Part shown: one piece after another, positions 6,276 through 14,510 of the stretch
Numbering within the stretch: position 1 is the stretch's first letter
Layout: each line of letters begins with the position of its first letter
IMG/VR virus record: IMGVR_UViG_3300025326_000087
Location: 1-42,117 of that record
Direction: 5' to 3' (one strand)
Source of the DNA: a virus
Length of the DNA stretch: 42,117 nucleotides
The notes under the pieces: generated by a model
Told to the model about the DNA's origin: nothing
The model's database searches: none
The model's input: only the letters and a program-made list of their open reading frames with translations
Translations under genes and position numbers: made by a program

Positions 6276-7264
6276 CAGGGGTAGTAGGAATAGCACCCGA
6301 CAATGTGATTTTCGTGGATCACTCAACACTCTCAACGTTCGCAACCTGTCGTGAGAAGGGCAGATTGGCATATGTCGAGCATCTACAACCACGTGATGGC
6401 TCGCCTCCCCTTGTCTTTGGAAGTGCCTTCCACGCTGCGGTTGCTGCATTTTACAATGCGTGCGCTCAACACATTCCCACTGAGGAAGCGCGAAACGCCG
6501 CACGAAAAGCCTTTCTCAAGGAAGTTCGCGAGGAAGGCCCGGACGTTCTTCCTCTGTCAGCTGATAGTGAAGAGAAGCGATCCGTAGAGCGCGGCCTCTA
6601 TCTCATCGACGCCTATATTGATAAATGGGCGTCAACCGACATTAATTGGGAGGATGTTATACGCCCCGACACCAACGAACCCTATATTGAGATAGGTTTC
6701 GCTATCTATTTCATGGAGTGGCAAGGTCACCCAATTGTCTACGCAGGCAAGATTGACCGTATCCGCCGCAACCGTGTAGACAACCAACTCTATGGATGGG
6801 AAACGAAAACCACAGGTTCTAACGTGAGTCACTACACGCAACAGATTCGTCCAAATCACCAACTTACGGGTTACAAATGGGCCTGTCACGAATTGTTAAA
6901 TCTTGATGTCGCTGGCATGATTCTCGACGTCATCCACGTTTCTGATCGCAAGATCGGCGGAAAGTTTCCCAATGGCATCGATCCTGAGAAAGACTTTGGA
7001 AGGATCGAGGCGCGACGTTCGTCTCTAGACATTGCCGAGTTTCTCTACGATCTCAAGCTCGCCACCGTCGAATTTCTTGACCTTCACGTCTCTGGTTTAC
7101 GGAGGTGGCATCGTAACGCACCGGCAGCGTGCTACATGTATGGAGGATGTCACTTCCGTGATATCTGTGCGTCAAACCTCAATCCAACAATTCTACAATC
7201 AAAATACGAGGTGAAGCCGTGGGCACCTATCCAGGGTCTTACGAGATTCCGTCCTATCAAATAA
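6272..7264 (+). CDS. PD-(D/E)XK nuclease, Cas4/RecB type with Fe-S cysteines
   Basis: A 330-residue nuclease with the RecB/Cas4 layout: H54 in FGSAFHAA, D162 in GKIDRI, E177-x-K179 in WETKTT, and Q197 in the following helix. One Cys near the N-terminus (C26) and three at the C-terminus (C287, C293, C299 in CYMYGGCHFRDIC) match the four-Cys 4Fe-4S arrangement of Cas4, AddB and Dna2. Such enzymes resect DNA ends to give single strands. With the ATPase and ssDNA-binding genes just downstream it forms a recombination module. It overlaps the preceding gene by an ATGA. Confidence 0.88.
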   Translation: MTGVVGIAPDNVIFVDHSTLSTFATCREKGRLAYVEHLQPRDGSPPLVFGSAFHAAVAAFYNACAQHIPTEEARNAARKAFLKEVREEGPDVLPLSADSEEKRSVERGLYLIDAYIDKWASTDINWEDVIRPDTNEPYIEIGFAIYFMEWQGHPIVYAGKIDRIRRNRVDNQLYGWETKTTGSNVSHYTQQIRPNHQLTGYKWACHELLNLDVAGMILDVIHVSDRKIGGKFPNGIDPEKDFGRIEARRSSLDIAEFLYDLKLATVEFLDLHVSGLRRWHRNAPAACYMYGGCHFRDICASNLNPTILQSKYEVKPWAPIQGLTRFRPIK

Positions 7265-7289
7265 CCCTTCACTACTATAGGAGAGCACG

Positions 7290-8114
7290 ATGTCAAGCAT
7301 CGCACTCATGGGTCCACCCGGTGCCGGTAAGTCCACAATGGCTTGCCTCACAGCTCCCCCGCCAGTCCACGTCATTGACGTGGATCGCAAGGTTCGTAAC
7401 ATGGCTACCCTACGGAAAGTCATTGAGACCGGCGCGCTTACGTATCGCGAGGTTGGTGAGACGATCAGTGAGGATTCTCTTGCGAAACGACTCGAAGCAC
7501 TCGTCAAAGATGAAAAAAGCACGCGCCCGCCACGGGGTTGGTCGAACTTTGCCAACTACTGCGGACAACTCGAGACAGACGAGCAAGCTCGCAAGGCCCG
7601 CACACTTGTCGTAGACAGTTACACACAACTCGCGTTGCATATGCGAGCCCACATCCAACATCTGCGAAGCAAAAGCAAATTTGCGTGGGATGATTGGTCC
7701 ACATGGAAGGCTATGTGGACTGAGGTCACGACAATCCTCGTTGACTACGCTCTCGCGAATGATAAACATCTTATTGTCATTCTCCATGAGCGTGTGAGTG
7801 AGAAACCCGGATCTCAAACAGGTAAGGTTATTGTCAGTACAGGAGGGAAGGGTGAGAAAACGCGTGAGTACATCGGTACAATGGACGTCCGCATTGCAGG
7901 TAGTATTGAGGGAGCTTTCGGCCTTGAATTTGGATCATACTTTACCGATGTCTATGGGCTACGTGTTGAGGCTGAGCGAGACAAGGCGCCGCGGTGGGTC
8001 TGTCGAGTCCACCCTGACAATCAACGTGACCTTCGCTGCTCCTTTGACACACGCGGCGTCCTAGAGTTTGAGCCCGACTTTAGGAAAATTTGGGGGGCCG
8101 CGGAATGGAGGTGA
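7290..8114 (+). CDS. RecA-like P-loop ATPase, Sak4-type recombinase
   Basis: The 274-residue protein starts after TAGGAGAG. Walker A GPPGAGKS is at residues 8-15 and a Walker B-like TLVVDSYTQ at 105-113. Size, motif spacing and gene order (Cas4-like nuclease, ATPase, ssDNA-binding protein) match the phage Sak4/AAA_24 group, single-strand annealing or recombination ATPases that act with a phage ssDNA-binding protein. It lies between the nuclease and the probable ssDNA-binding protein, in the same operon. Confidence 0.82.
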   Translation: MSSIALMGPPGAGKSTMACLTAPPPVHVIDVDRKVRNMATLRKVIETGALTYREVGETISEDSLAKRLEALVKDEKSTRPPRGWSNFANYCGQLETDEQARKARTLVVDSYTQLALHMRAHIQHLRSKSKFAWDDWSTWKAMWTEVTTILVDYALANDKHLIVILHERVSEKPGSQTGKVIVSTGGKGEKTREYIGTMDVRIAGSIEGAFGLEFGSYFTDVYGLRVEAERDKAPRWVCRVHPDNQRDLRCSFDTRGVLEFEPDFRKIWGAAEWR

Positions 8115-8176
8115 ACTATCAACGTCGTTTGATCAATTGGATCGAAACCGGAAACCCTAACCGAGGAGTAACACAA

Positions 8177-8578
8177 ATGCCTAAGATCCCTGTCTCCATG
8201 GATTCGCTTCCCACCGAACTCCCACCTCTTGACGAAGGTATTGTCTATACAGGCATCTGCCGTTCGTGCAAACTCGCGGACGAACGAGACAAGAACGGTA
8301 ATCTGTATCTAACAAACATTCGCATCGAGATCCTAGAGCCGGGTGTCTTTCAAGGGCGCGCGGCGTTCGTCAACTACATGATGATTCCCTCGGCGGGTCT
8401 GATCCCCAACAGCGAACTCGAGCTTCAGTTTGCTCGCTTCGTCAAGGCATTTCGCGTGCCGGTTGACGATGAGGGCTTCGATCCCAATGATGCGCTCGGC
8501 TGCGAGGGACAGTTCACCGTTCAGACAGAGGAGTACCAGGGGCGCAAGTCCTCTCGCGTGAAGGACTGGCTCATCTAG
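8177..8578 (+). CDS. Probable single-stranded DNA-binding protein
   Basis: The 133-residue product starts at the ATG after CGAGGAGTAACACAA; longer frames upstream overlap the ATPase and have no better site. It is beta-rich with a CRSC motif (residues 27-30) and patterns typical of the OB-fold ssDNA-binding proteins paired with Sak4 ATPases (TNIRIEIL, VNYMMIP, ALGCEGQFTV). The pairing with the ATPase is the main argument. Direct proof of an OB fold is not visible in the sequence. Confidence 0.65.
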   Translation: MPKIPVSMDSLPTELPPLDEGIVYTGICRSCKLADERDKNGNLYLTNIRIEILEPGVFQGRAAFVNYMMIPSAGLIPNSELELQFARFVKAFRVPVDDEGFDPNDALGCEGQFTVQTEEYQGRKSSRVKDWLI

Positions 8579-8820
8579 AGAGACGCATACAGCAAAAGGG
8601 GCGACAAATAACCTCTACTTAAGAGGACAAATCGTCCGCCTATTTTTGGGGTAGGAAAGCGTCGTGTGACGCGTGCGTCTCTCACAATGTGTGGCGCGGG
8701 AGAGGACAGATCGCCGTCAGGACTTATGGAATCTCCCTTGAGATTGCCTCGGTCGACTGGCCGCTTTCCAAAGAACCGCTCCCGCGCCACACTTCCTTCA
8801 CCCGCTGAAAGGAGTGACCT
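8579..8820 (+). promoter_or_regulatory. Structured leader before the ParB-methyltransferase gene
   Basis: This 242-base gap, the second largest in the window, is full of inverted repeats. Arms of 14 bases that match perfectly lie at 8689-8702 and 8779-8792. Smaller ones are CCTCT/AGAGG (8612-8626) and GACGC/GCGTC (8668-8679). Copy 2 of the 15-bp motif stands just after the long repeat. It could be an RNA leader, a small RNA or a DNA site for the ParB-like protein encoded next. No good promoter was seen in it. Confidence 0.5.
8796..8810 (+). repeat. 15-bp dispersed motif, copy 2
   Basis: CTTCACCCGCTGAAA, non-coding, 10 bases before the TTG start of the ParB-methyltransferase. Its last bases merge into the Shine-Dalgarno AAAGGAG. 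The 16 bases 8795-8810 are identical to 657-672. Confidence 0.75.
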
Positions 8821-10107
8821 TTGGAGATCCTTTTGTCGGAAATCAAATTCGACGATACAACTCGCGTCCGCACAGACCTGGGCGAGGAGTCTCTTCTCGA
8901 GCTGATCGAGTCGTTCAAAAACGTTGGTCAAATCACACCGATCGTTGTTGACCGCACACACAGATTGATTGCTGGTCGGCGTCGCCTAGAGGCAGCACGC
9001 CGCCTTTCCTGGTCTGCCATTCGGGCAGAGTATTTTGAAGACCTCGATCCCCTCACACAGAAGATCGTAGAATTTGACGAGAACTCCAAGCGTTTACAAT
9101 TAACTTGGCAGGAGGCCGCCCGTGCCATCAAAGAGATCCACGAGCTTAAGAAAGCAACGGAAGGGAACTGGAGTGCTTCTGACACAGCCCGAACCCTCGG
9201 CATCAGCATTGGGAAAGTGTCGGAAGACCTCCTTCTTGCATCTGCGTTGGACAACACGAGAGTTGTCGATCGACCCTCGCGCCGTGGAGCACTCACGACC
9301 GTCAAGCGCGAAAGGGAGCTTATCCTCGTAAGAGAGCTCGCTCGCCGTCGCGCTGTTGATCTTGGCGTAACCTCGGATCATTTAGTAGCCACAACCGGGG
9401 GGGTAATCTACAACGCGAGTTGTTTAGACATCTTGCGGGAGATGTCCGAAAACTCTGTCGACCTCGTCGTCACAGATCCACCTTGGGGCATCAATTTCGA
9501 CAAAGCCTCACAGTGGACGACTCACTGGATTGGTAGTTATGACGATAGGGAAGAGACTGTTCGTGCCACGCTGACGTGTGCGTTCCCACTCCTCTATCGC
9601 GTATTGAAACCTACTTGTCATCTCTACACGTTTTTTCCAATACAAGAGGCACAGTGGTGGGTTTCACTCATGACCGAGGCGGGCTTTATAGTACGACAGC
9701 GCCCACTCATCTGGTTTAAGACGGGGCAGATAGGGATCACTGACACCTACTCATCTTTTCTCCCCGTGTACGAAAGTATTCTGTGGGCCTTCAAACCTGG
9801 CGCTAATGACATTCGTCGACTCTTTTCTCGCGCTGTGCCAGAAGCACAAGGTTGGCCACGTGAACCTACAATCTGGCACGAAAACTCAAAGCCAACAGAG
9901 ATGCTCGGAAAATGGATAGAGAGCTCAAGCGAGGTAAATGAGATCGTTCTAGACCCTTTCAGTGGTGGAGGAAGCACGCTCGCCGCAGCTTTCGGTCTTG
10001 GTCGCTACTACATCGGATGTGAGCAAGACGCTGTACACTATACAAAGAGCTTGGAAAGGTTACGAAGTCTCGAGGAACGGAAAGATGAGGAAGTTGAAGA
10101 AGACTAA
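8821..10107 (+). CDS. ParB-domain DNA methyltransferase fusion
   Basis: A 428-residue fusion starting at TTG after GAAAGGAG. Residues 1-100 form a ParB/Srx domain (GQITPIVVD, then AGRRRLEAA at 51-59); residues 115-145 resemble the KorB/ParB helix-turn-helix. The C-terminal half is an N6-adenine or N4-cytosine methyltransferase: catalytic DPPW at 219-222, target-side KPTEMLGKWI at 357-366, and the AdoMet-binding DPFSGGGST at 378-386. The order DPPW before the AdoMet motif fits the beta class. No restriction enzyme is near, so it is an orphan methyltransferase, perhaps shielding phage DNA or marking sites bound by the ParB part. Confidence 0.88.
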   Translation: MEILLSEIKFDDTTRVRTDLGEESLLELIESFKNVGQITPIVVDRTHRLIAGRRRLEAARRLSWSAIRAEYFEDLDPLTQKIVEFDENSKRLQLTWQEAARAIKEIHELKKATEGNWSASDTARTLGISIGKVSEDLLLASALDNTRVVDRPSRRGALTTVKRERELILVRELARRRAVDLGVTSDHLVATTGGVIYNASCLDILREMSENSVDLVVTDPPWGINFDKASQWTTHWIGSYDDREETVRATLTCAFPLLYRVLKPTCHLYTFFPIQEAQWWVSLMTEAGFIVRQRPLIWFKTGQIGITDTYSSFLPVYESILWAFKPGANDIRRLFSRAVPEAQGWPREPTIWHENSKPTEMLGKWIESSSEVNEIVLDPFSGGGSTLAAAFGLGRYYIGCEQDAVHYTKSLERLRSLEERKDEEVEED

Positions 10108-10237
10108 CGCATGTATGTGGTGTGGCCAACTAGCGTACGCTACGTGTTGCTCTAAGAGTTGCGCGCAACGTTTGCGCCAGCACCAAGAATCAATGCGGCG
10201 CCGCGTACGCCACACAAAACGCATGGAGAATAGATGA
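10085..10237 (+). CDS. Small basic zinc-finger protein, 50 aa
   Basis: It begins inside the end of the methyltransferase gene. C10, C13, C22, C23 and C27 (CMWCGQLAYATCCSKSC) form a compact zinc site, followed by an Arg/Gln-rich helical tail (QRLRQHQESMRRR). It probably binds nucleic acid. The stop overlaps the start of the UDG-polymerase gene. Confidence 0.6.
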   Translation: MRKLKKTNACMWCGQLAYATCCSKSCAQRLRQHQESMRRRVRHTKRMENR

Positions 10238-11892
10238 CAACGCAAGTCCGACCTTCTGGTCCTCTAAATGCGAAGATCGCATTTGTCGGAATGGCCCCTG
10301 CAAGCGAAGAGATACGAACGGGCGTCCCATTTACAGGATCTGCTGGACGCATCCTTGACAAAGCTCTCTCACAGATAGGTGTCTCACGAAAGGATGTTTA
10401 TGTCACCAACATACACGACTCGTTTCTGGCACCTGGGACGTCTCTTTTTAGTTTACCGCAAGGGACTCTTACGACCTCGCTCGCGCGCCTTCGAGCTGAG
10501 TTGGAGAAGGTCAGGCCAAATGTCGTCGTCCCCCTGGGAGACGAGCCTCTCTATTTCCTGTGTAACCTTCGTGGTATTCAAAAATGGCGTGGCAGTATCT
10601 TATCATCCACGCTCATCCCAGGGCTGAAATGTGTGCCAACGGTACATCCTGCATGGATAGTTCGAGGAATGTGGAAGTGGGAACCTGTCTTTACACATAT
10701 CGATTTGGCGCGCGCCGTTGCCGAGGCAGCTTCACCAGAGATTAACCTTCCTACTCGCAATGCTATCACAGGACCCTCTCTTAACACCGTGCTTGATTAC
10801 ATACAGGAGTGCCACAAACATGATATCTTATCAGTTGACATTGAGGTGCAGGGCTACACAGAGAGTGGCGCAGGTGAAATTGCTTGTGTCGGAATTGGAT
10901 ATACTCCTAACGAAGCACTCTGCATCCCGTTTGTCAGGTCTGGCGGAGGCCCTTATTGGGGCGTGCCCGAAGAGTCTCGCATTTGGCGAGAACTTGCTCG
11001 ACTTCTGCAGAAACCCGGCCTTAGAAAAGTTGGTCAAAACCTCTCTTTTGAGTGGATTTACTTCTGGCTCCATCGAATTTACCCTGCCCGTATGTGGATC
11101 GACACAATGCTCCTGCACCATACTTTGTATCCTGATTTCGGCGGAACAGAGGATGTTTGGGGACGAAAGTCCCGAAAAGATGAACCCGGTCATTCCCTTG
11201 CCTTCATAAACTCACAGTACACAAAAACTCCATACTACAAAGATGATGGGCGTCGATGGTCTCCCCACCTTGGCGATCATGCTTTTTGGCGATACAACTG
11301 TATGGATGTCATGGTCACTCTTGAGTGTGCCTTCAAACTACAGGAAGAAGCACAAGCCGAAGGCTTGTGGGACTTTTATTGCGAATTTCACCAACGCCCG
11401 TTCATTCATTCTGCAAGAATGGAGTGGTTCGGCGTAGCGATCAATCTCGAGAAACGCGAACTTGCGCGTGTCGAACTCACAGCGCGCGCCGCGGAGTTGC
11501 AAGACCGCATTGACCAAAAGCTCGGTTATTCTCTAAATGTAAACAGTCCAAAGCAAATGACCACGCTTCTCTACAAAAATAAGGGCCTCAAGGTCCGTGT
11601 GAACAGAAAGACAAAACGCCCCACCGCCGATAAGGAAACGCTGCGTGTGTTTGCCGAGCAGACGCGAGACGAGGTCTTATTGTGGATACAAGAGCTAAGA
11701 CAAACACTTGATCTTAAAGGAGACATTGTGGACCAAAAGCTTGGCCCAGACAATCGAATGCACACGCACTATAAACAGGGTGGTACAGATTCCAATCGGT
11801 GGAGTAGCACACGCTCAATTCTCGGGACAGGTACGAATCTCCAGAATGTTCCACGTGATGGAATCGCACGTCACTTGTTTATTCCAGCATGA
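10234..11892 (+). CDS. UDG-like domain, 3'-5' exonuclease and N-terminal part of DNA polymerase A
   Basis: 552 residues with three parts. Residues 12-145 resemble family 4/5 uracil-DNA glycosylases (GMAPASEE at 19-26, PFTGSAGRIL at 32-41, VHPAW at 137-141) but the N-terminal CxxC of the iron-sulfur cluster is missing. Residues 195-400 are a DnaQ-type exonuclease: VDIE at 201-204, NLSFEW where Asp is usual (here Glu), and YNCMDV. From about 400 the family A polymerase follows up to TNLQNVPR and LFIPA, where the frame stops. In normal enzymes motif A (DYSQ) comes about 10 residues later; here it lies in the separate gene at 12040. The two products should form one polymerase. Confidence 0.85.
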   Translation: MTTQVRPSGPLNAKIAFVGMAPASEEIRTGVPFTGSAGRILDKALSQIGVSRKDVYVTNIHDSFLAPGTSLFSLPQGTLTTSLARLRAELEKVRPNVVVPLGDEPLYFLCNLRGIQKWRGSILSSTLIPGLKCVPTVHPAWIVRGMWKWEPVFTHIDLARAVAEAASPEINLPTRNAITGPSLNTVLDYIQECHKHDILSVDIEVQGYTESGAGEIACVGIGYTPNEALCIPFVRSGGGPYWGVPEESRIWRELARLLQKPGLRKVGQNLSFEWIYFWLHRIYPARMWIDTMLLHHTLYPDFGGTEDVWGRKSRKDEPGHSLAFINSQYTKTPYYKDDGRRWSPHLGDHAFWRYNCMDVMVTLECAFKLQEEAQAEGLWDFYCEFHQRPFIHSARMEWFGVAINLEKRELARVELTARAAELQDRIDQKLGYSLNVNSPKQMTTLLYKNKGLKVRVNRKTKRPTADKETLRVFAEQTRDEVLLWIQELRQTLDLKGDIVDQKLGPDNRMHTHYKQGGTDSNRWSSTRSILGTGTNLQNVPRDGIARHLFIPA

Positions 11893-12029
11893 CACGCTCT
11901 CAAATCTTCCCTTCGATTTTGATTGTTCTGGATCTTTGCGCGGCGTTTGTGTATGGCCTAGATGGTAACTGGCGTTTGTCAATCTATTGGCTCGCAGCAG
12001 CAGTTCTCACAGTCTGCGTGACCTTTTAG
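11889..12029 (+). CDS. Small two-span membrane peptide between the polymerase halves, 46 aa
   Basis: The ATG at 11889 overlaps the stop of the first polymerase gene (ATGA). The frame encodes two hydrophobic stretches (SILIVLDLCAAFVYGL and IYWLAAAVLTVCVTF) separated by a short polar turn, which fits a small hairpin membrane protein. It has no homing-endonuclease motif. It ends 10 bases before the second polymerase gene. The role is unknown; membrane attachment of replication or a holin-like activity are open guesses. Confidence 0.6.
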   Translation: MTRSQIFPSILIVLDLCAAFVYGLDGNWRLSIYWLAAAVLTVCVTF

Positions 12030-12039
12030 GAAGAGAAAC

Positions 12040-12843
12040 ATGAAAATGGTCTTTCTCTTCGCCGACTACTCACAGGCTGAGGCTCGCGTCGTCGCCTGGG
12101 CAGGACCAATCCCCCCCATGAGAACATGGTTTCGCACAGGTGAAGATATTCACTTAAATGTTGCCAAACTCATAGGTCGTGCTGTGTACGAGCACAAACT
12201 TCAGATGCCTCATGGCCTCTGGAGTAAACCCTGGGAGGATTTAGTGAAGAAAGACCCAGAACGGCAGGTCGCTAAGAATACTGTGCATGGTAACAACTAT
12301 GATATGGGTCCCCAGAAATTCGGTTACATAACTGGGCTTCCATTCAAGCACGCGCGTCTCGTACAGGATATTTACCACCAACTCTTTCCAGAGATCCGCG
12401 GTAACTATCACCGATGGATTAAAGAGTCTCTCAAGCAAAATCGGACACTCCAGAACCCCTGGGATTGGAAACGCACCTTCTACGATATTTATGGCCCGGA
12501 GCTCGAGCGTGCTGCCTATGCGTGGTATCCACAATCGACAATCGGCCTACTAACAATTCGTACTCTTGTTAGGTGTTGTGAGGTCTTCAAGAAAGAACTT
12601 CCAGAAAGTCTCTTGTTAACACCCACAAATATTCGGCGGATGGGTATGGACGTCCAATTACAATTACACGATAATATTGGCGTGTCTCTCCCAGACGATT
12701 CAACACTCATCAGGGATGCGGCGCGACGTATTAAAGAGATCGGCGAGTATCCATTGATGATAAAGGGAGAAGAACTTGTCATCCCAATGGACTTCAAGGT
12801 TGGCCCCTCTTGGGGTGACCAAAAAGATTACTATGTGGACTAG
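12040..12843 (+). CDS. C-terminal part of DNA polymerase A (motifs A, B, C)
   Basis: 267 residues starting after TAGGAAGAGAAAC. Motif A is FADYSQAEAR (residues 7-16) right at the N-terminus; motif B R75, K79 and Y87 (RQVAKNTVHGNNYD); motif C LQLHDNIG (207-214), with both catalytic Asp (D9 and D211) present and Asn in place of the common Glu. It completes the polymerase begun in the gene at 10234. The two frames are in phase, with 147 bases between them. The gene has its own ribosome site, so a two-subunit enzyme is expected. Confidence 0.87.
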   Translation: MKMVFLFADYSQAEARVVAWAGPIPPMRTWFRTGEDIHLNVAKLIGRAVYEHKLQMPHGLWSKPWEDLVKKDPERQVAKNTVHGNNYDMGPQKFGYITGLPFKHARLVQDIYHQLFPEIRGNYHRWIKESLKQNRTLQNPWDWKRTFYDIYGPELERAAYAWYPQSTIGLLTIRTLVRCCEVFKKELPESLLLTPTNIRRMGMDVQLQLHDNIGVSLPDDSTLIRDAARRIKEIGEYPLMIKGEELVIPMDFKVGPSWGDQKDYYVD

Positions 12844-12848
12844 ACTCT

Positions 12849-14039
12849 ATGAGAAAGCTTGATAATTGGATTGACGCGTATCTTGAGTATACACAGAAAC
12901 AAGAGAGTCCAGAAAAGCTGCATTTTTGGGTGGCCGTCTCACTCATAAGCGCCGCAATCAAGAGACAGGTGTGGATGGATCGAGGTTACTATAAGCTCTA
13001 TCCAAACACTTTTGTACTGATTGTGGCGGAGAGCGCCCGTGTTCGAAAGTCTGTAGCTATAGACATCGGAATGACCCTTGTACGCGCCGCGGTTCCGGAT
13101 CTTTATTACATCACAGGCACACTCACACCTGAGGGCCTTGTGAAACATATGAACAGAGTAAAGGTCAACACGAATGAAGTGGGCAAAGCGCGCGTGCAAT
13201 ATGACAGTCATGTTCTCATACACGCTGACGAATTGGCAGAGTTGTTCGGGTATGATCGACAGCGTGCCTCCAAATTGACAATTCTACTTACTAAGATTTA
13301 CGGCTCGCAAAGAGAGCACATGCACACACTCGCCTCGGAGGGGCAAATACTATTAAGAAATCTATATCCAACACTACTCGCAGCAACCGATCCCCGGAAT
13401 TTGAAGGTTCTACCAGAGGAGGCCGTTGCGGGCCTCATTGGAAGACTAATTTTCGTAACCGCCAGAGACAGACGCCATGTAGTAGCGTGGCCACAACCAG
13501 GAGAACATGAGCAGGAACTCTACGAGACGCTCGTAGAAGATTTATTTGAAATTAGCCAACTTCGAGGTGAGATTGTACCAACAGCAGACGCACGTGCGTT
13601 TTTCAAGGATTGGTACGTTGGCCGCGCAGACACAAAGATCGAAGACCCGCGTATCGACGCTTTCAATGAACGATGCCATGACACTACTCTAAAGTTAGCC
13701 ACAATTTTCGCACTTGCCGCAGGCGACACGCTTATCGTAACGCTTGACCAAATGAAGCGTGGGATCGAATACGTCGAGCGACAAATACCAGAATTCTCCC
13801 ATGTCATGAATTGGGCGGCTTCCTCTACTTACGCCCAGAACAGAGCCAAGTTTATTGACATGTTAAGACGTCAGGGAGGCGTAGGTATGCGTCGCCAGGC
13901 TCTGAAGATGATGGTGCTACCGCTGGAAGAGATCCTCGTGCTCGAGAACTCTCTCGAGCACGAAGGAACGATCACGACGCGAGTTACGGGAAATAACGTC
14001 TTCTACAAATTATCGAAAGATGAGCTCCTCAAAGAATAA
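12849..14039 (+). CDS. DUF3987-type primase/helicase-like ATPase
   Basis: 396 residues with the features of DUF3987/YfjI-like phage proteins: an N-terminal helical part (HFWVAVSLISAAIKRQVW), a P-loop variant VAESARVRKS in place of the usual GxxxxGKS, and a Walker B HADEL followed by further helicase-like blocks (LLAATDP, GLIGRLIFVTA). Such proteins often stand next to phage polymerases and are thought to unwind or prime at the fork. The C-terminal 70 residues resemble a winged-helix. It is the last gene of the left arm. Confidence 0.75.
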   Translation: MRKLDNWIDAYLEYTQKQESPEKLHFWVAVSLISAAIKRQVWMDRGYYKLYPNTFVLIVAESARVRKSVAIDIGMTLVRAAVPDLYYITGTLTPEGLVKHMNRVKVNTNEVGKARVQYDSHVLIHADELAELFGYDRQRASKLTILLTKIYGSQREHMHTLASEGQILLRNLYPTLLAATDPRNLKVLPEEAVAGLIGRLIFVTARDRRHVVAWPQPGEHEQELYETLVEDLFEISQLRGEIVPTADARAFFKDWYVGRADTKIEDPRIDAFNERCHDTTLKLATIFALAAGDTLIVTLDQMKRGIEYVERQIPEFSHVMNWAASSTYAQNRAKFIDMLRRQGGVGMRRQALKMMVLPLEEILVLENSLEHEGTITTRVTGNNVFYKLSKDELLKE

Positions 14040-14303
14040 TTACTTTGGGGGAGCGTTTTGGATCACCACTTTACACTGATCATCTACCGTAACCGTGCCA
14101 GCGATCATTACGCTCTTATCTACGCCAACGTGGACAACAATGCCCCTACCATACGGAGTGTTCATTGTCGCACACGTCGCTGCAATGCTCTTGTCTTTCA
14201 CCCACTCTTTGATTTGTTCAGCTGACATCTTCGAAGGGTCTATGGGTAGTGAAACACAACCTGAAAGAATGCTACTTGTTAGGAGAATTATTAGAAGACG
14301 CAT
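14040..14303 (-). CDS. Small lipoprotein of the lysis block
   Basis: The ATG at 14303 follows AGGAGGAACCA. An N-terminal signal (MRLLIILLTSSILSGC) ends in the lipobox LSGC, so the mature protein would carry a lipid on Cys16. It has 87 residues, with two more Cys in the mature part that may form a disulfide. Its position after endolysin and holin suggests an outer-membrane spanin-like role, but it lacks the Pro-rich look of Rz1, so this is uncertain. It is the last gene of the late operon and ends back to back with the left arm. Confidence 0.7.
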   Translation of the reverse strand: MRLLIILLTSSILSGCVSLPIDPSKMSAEQIKEWVKDKSIAATCATMNTPYGRGIVVHVGVDKSVMIAGTVTVDDQCKVVIQNAPPK

Positions 14304-14508
14304 TGGTTCCTCCTGTGTCGGTAGCACGACGTACCTCGGAACGTGAGCCAAACCAGAAAGCCATCACCATGCCTACGACAGTGGTGAAGTTCCCACCATC
14401 GATAAGGCCCCGAAAGAAGCCTATCGAGAAAGCTACAGCAAAAATCAGTGTGACCGCGGCGCGTGTGAATGCTGGAACGGTTATCTCTACTACACTGATT
14501 GGCAACAT
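14272..14508 (-). CDS. Putative holin, two membrane spans
   Basis: 78 residues from the ATG at 14508 (GGGGGGTGA precedes it; an ATG seven codons earlier is possible). Two hydrophobic helices (VTLIFAVAFSIGFFRGLI and FTTVVGMVMAFWFG) are followed by a polar, charged tail, the usual look of a class II or III holin. It lies directly after the endolysin gene. Its 3' end overlaps the lipoprotein gene. Confidence 0.65.
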   Translation of the reverse strand: MLPISVVEITVPAFTRAAVTLIFAVAFSIGFFRGLIDGGNFTTVVGMVMAFWFGSRSEVRRATDTGGTNASSNNSPNK

Positions 14509-14510
14509 GT

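Noticed and set aside
7275-7285. CTATAGGAGAG resembles the end of a T7 promoter
   Set aside because: The upstream half of the T7 promoter is missing, there is no phage RNA polymerase gene, and the bases are explained by the ribosome site of the ATPase gene.
11890-12039. Read-through of the TGA to join the two polymerase halves
   Set aside because: The halves are in phase, but the frame meets another stop 10 codons later, so simple read-through cannot make one protein.
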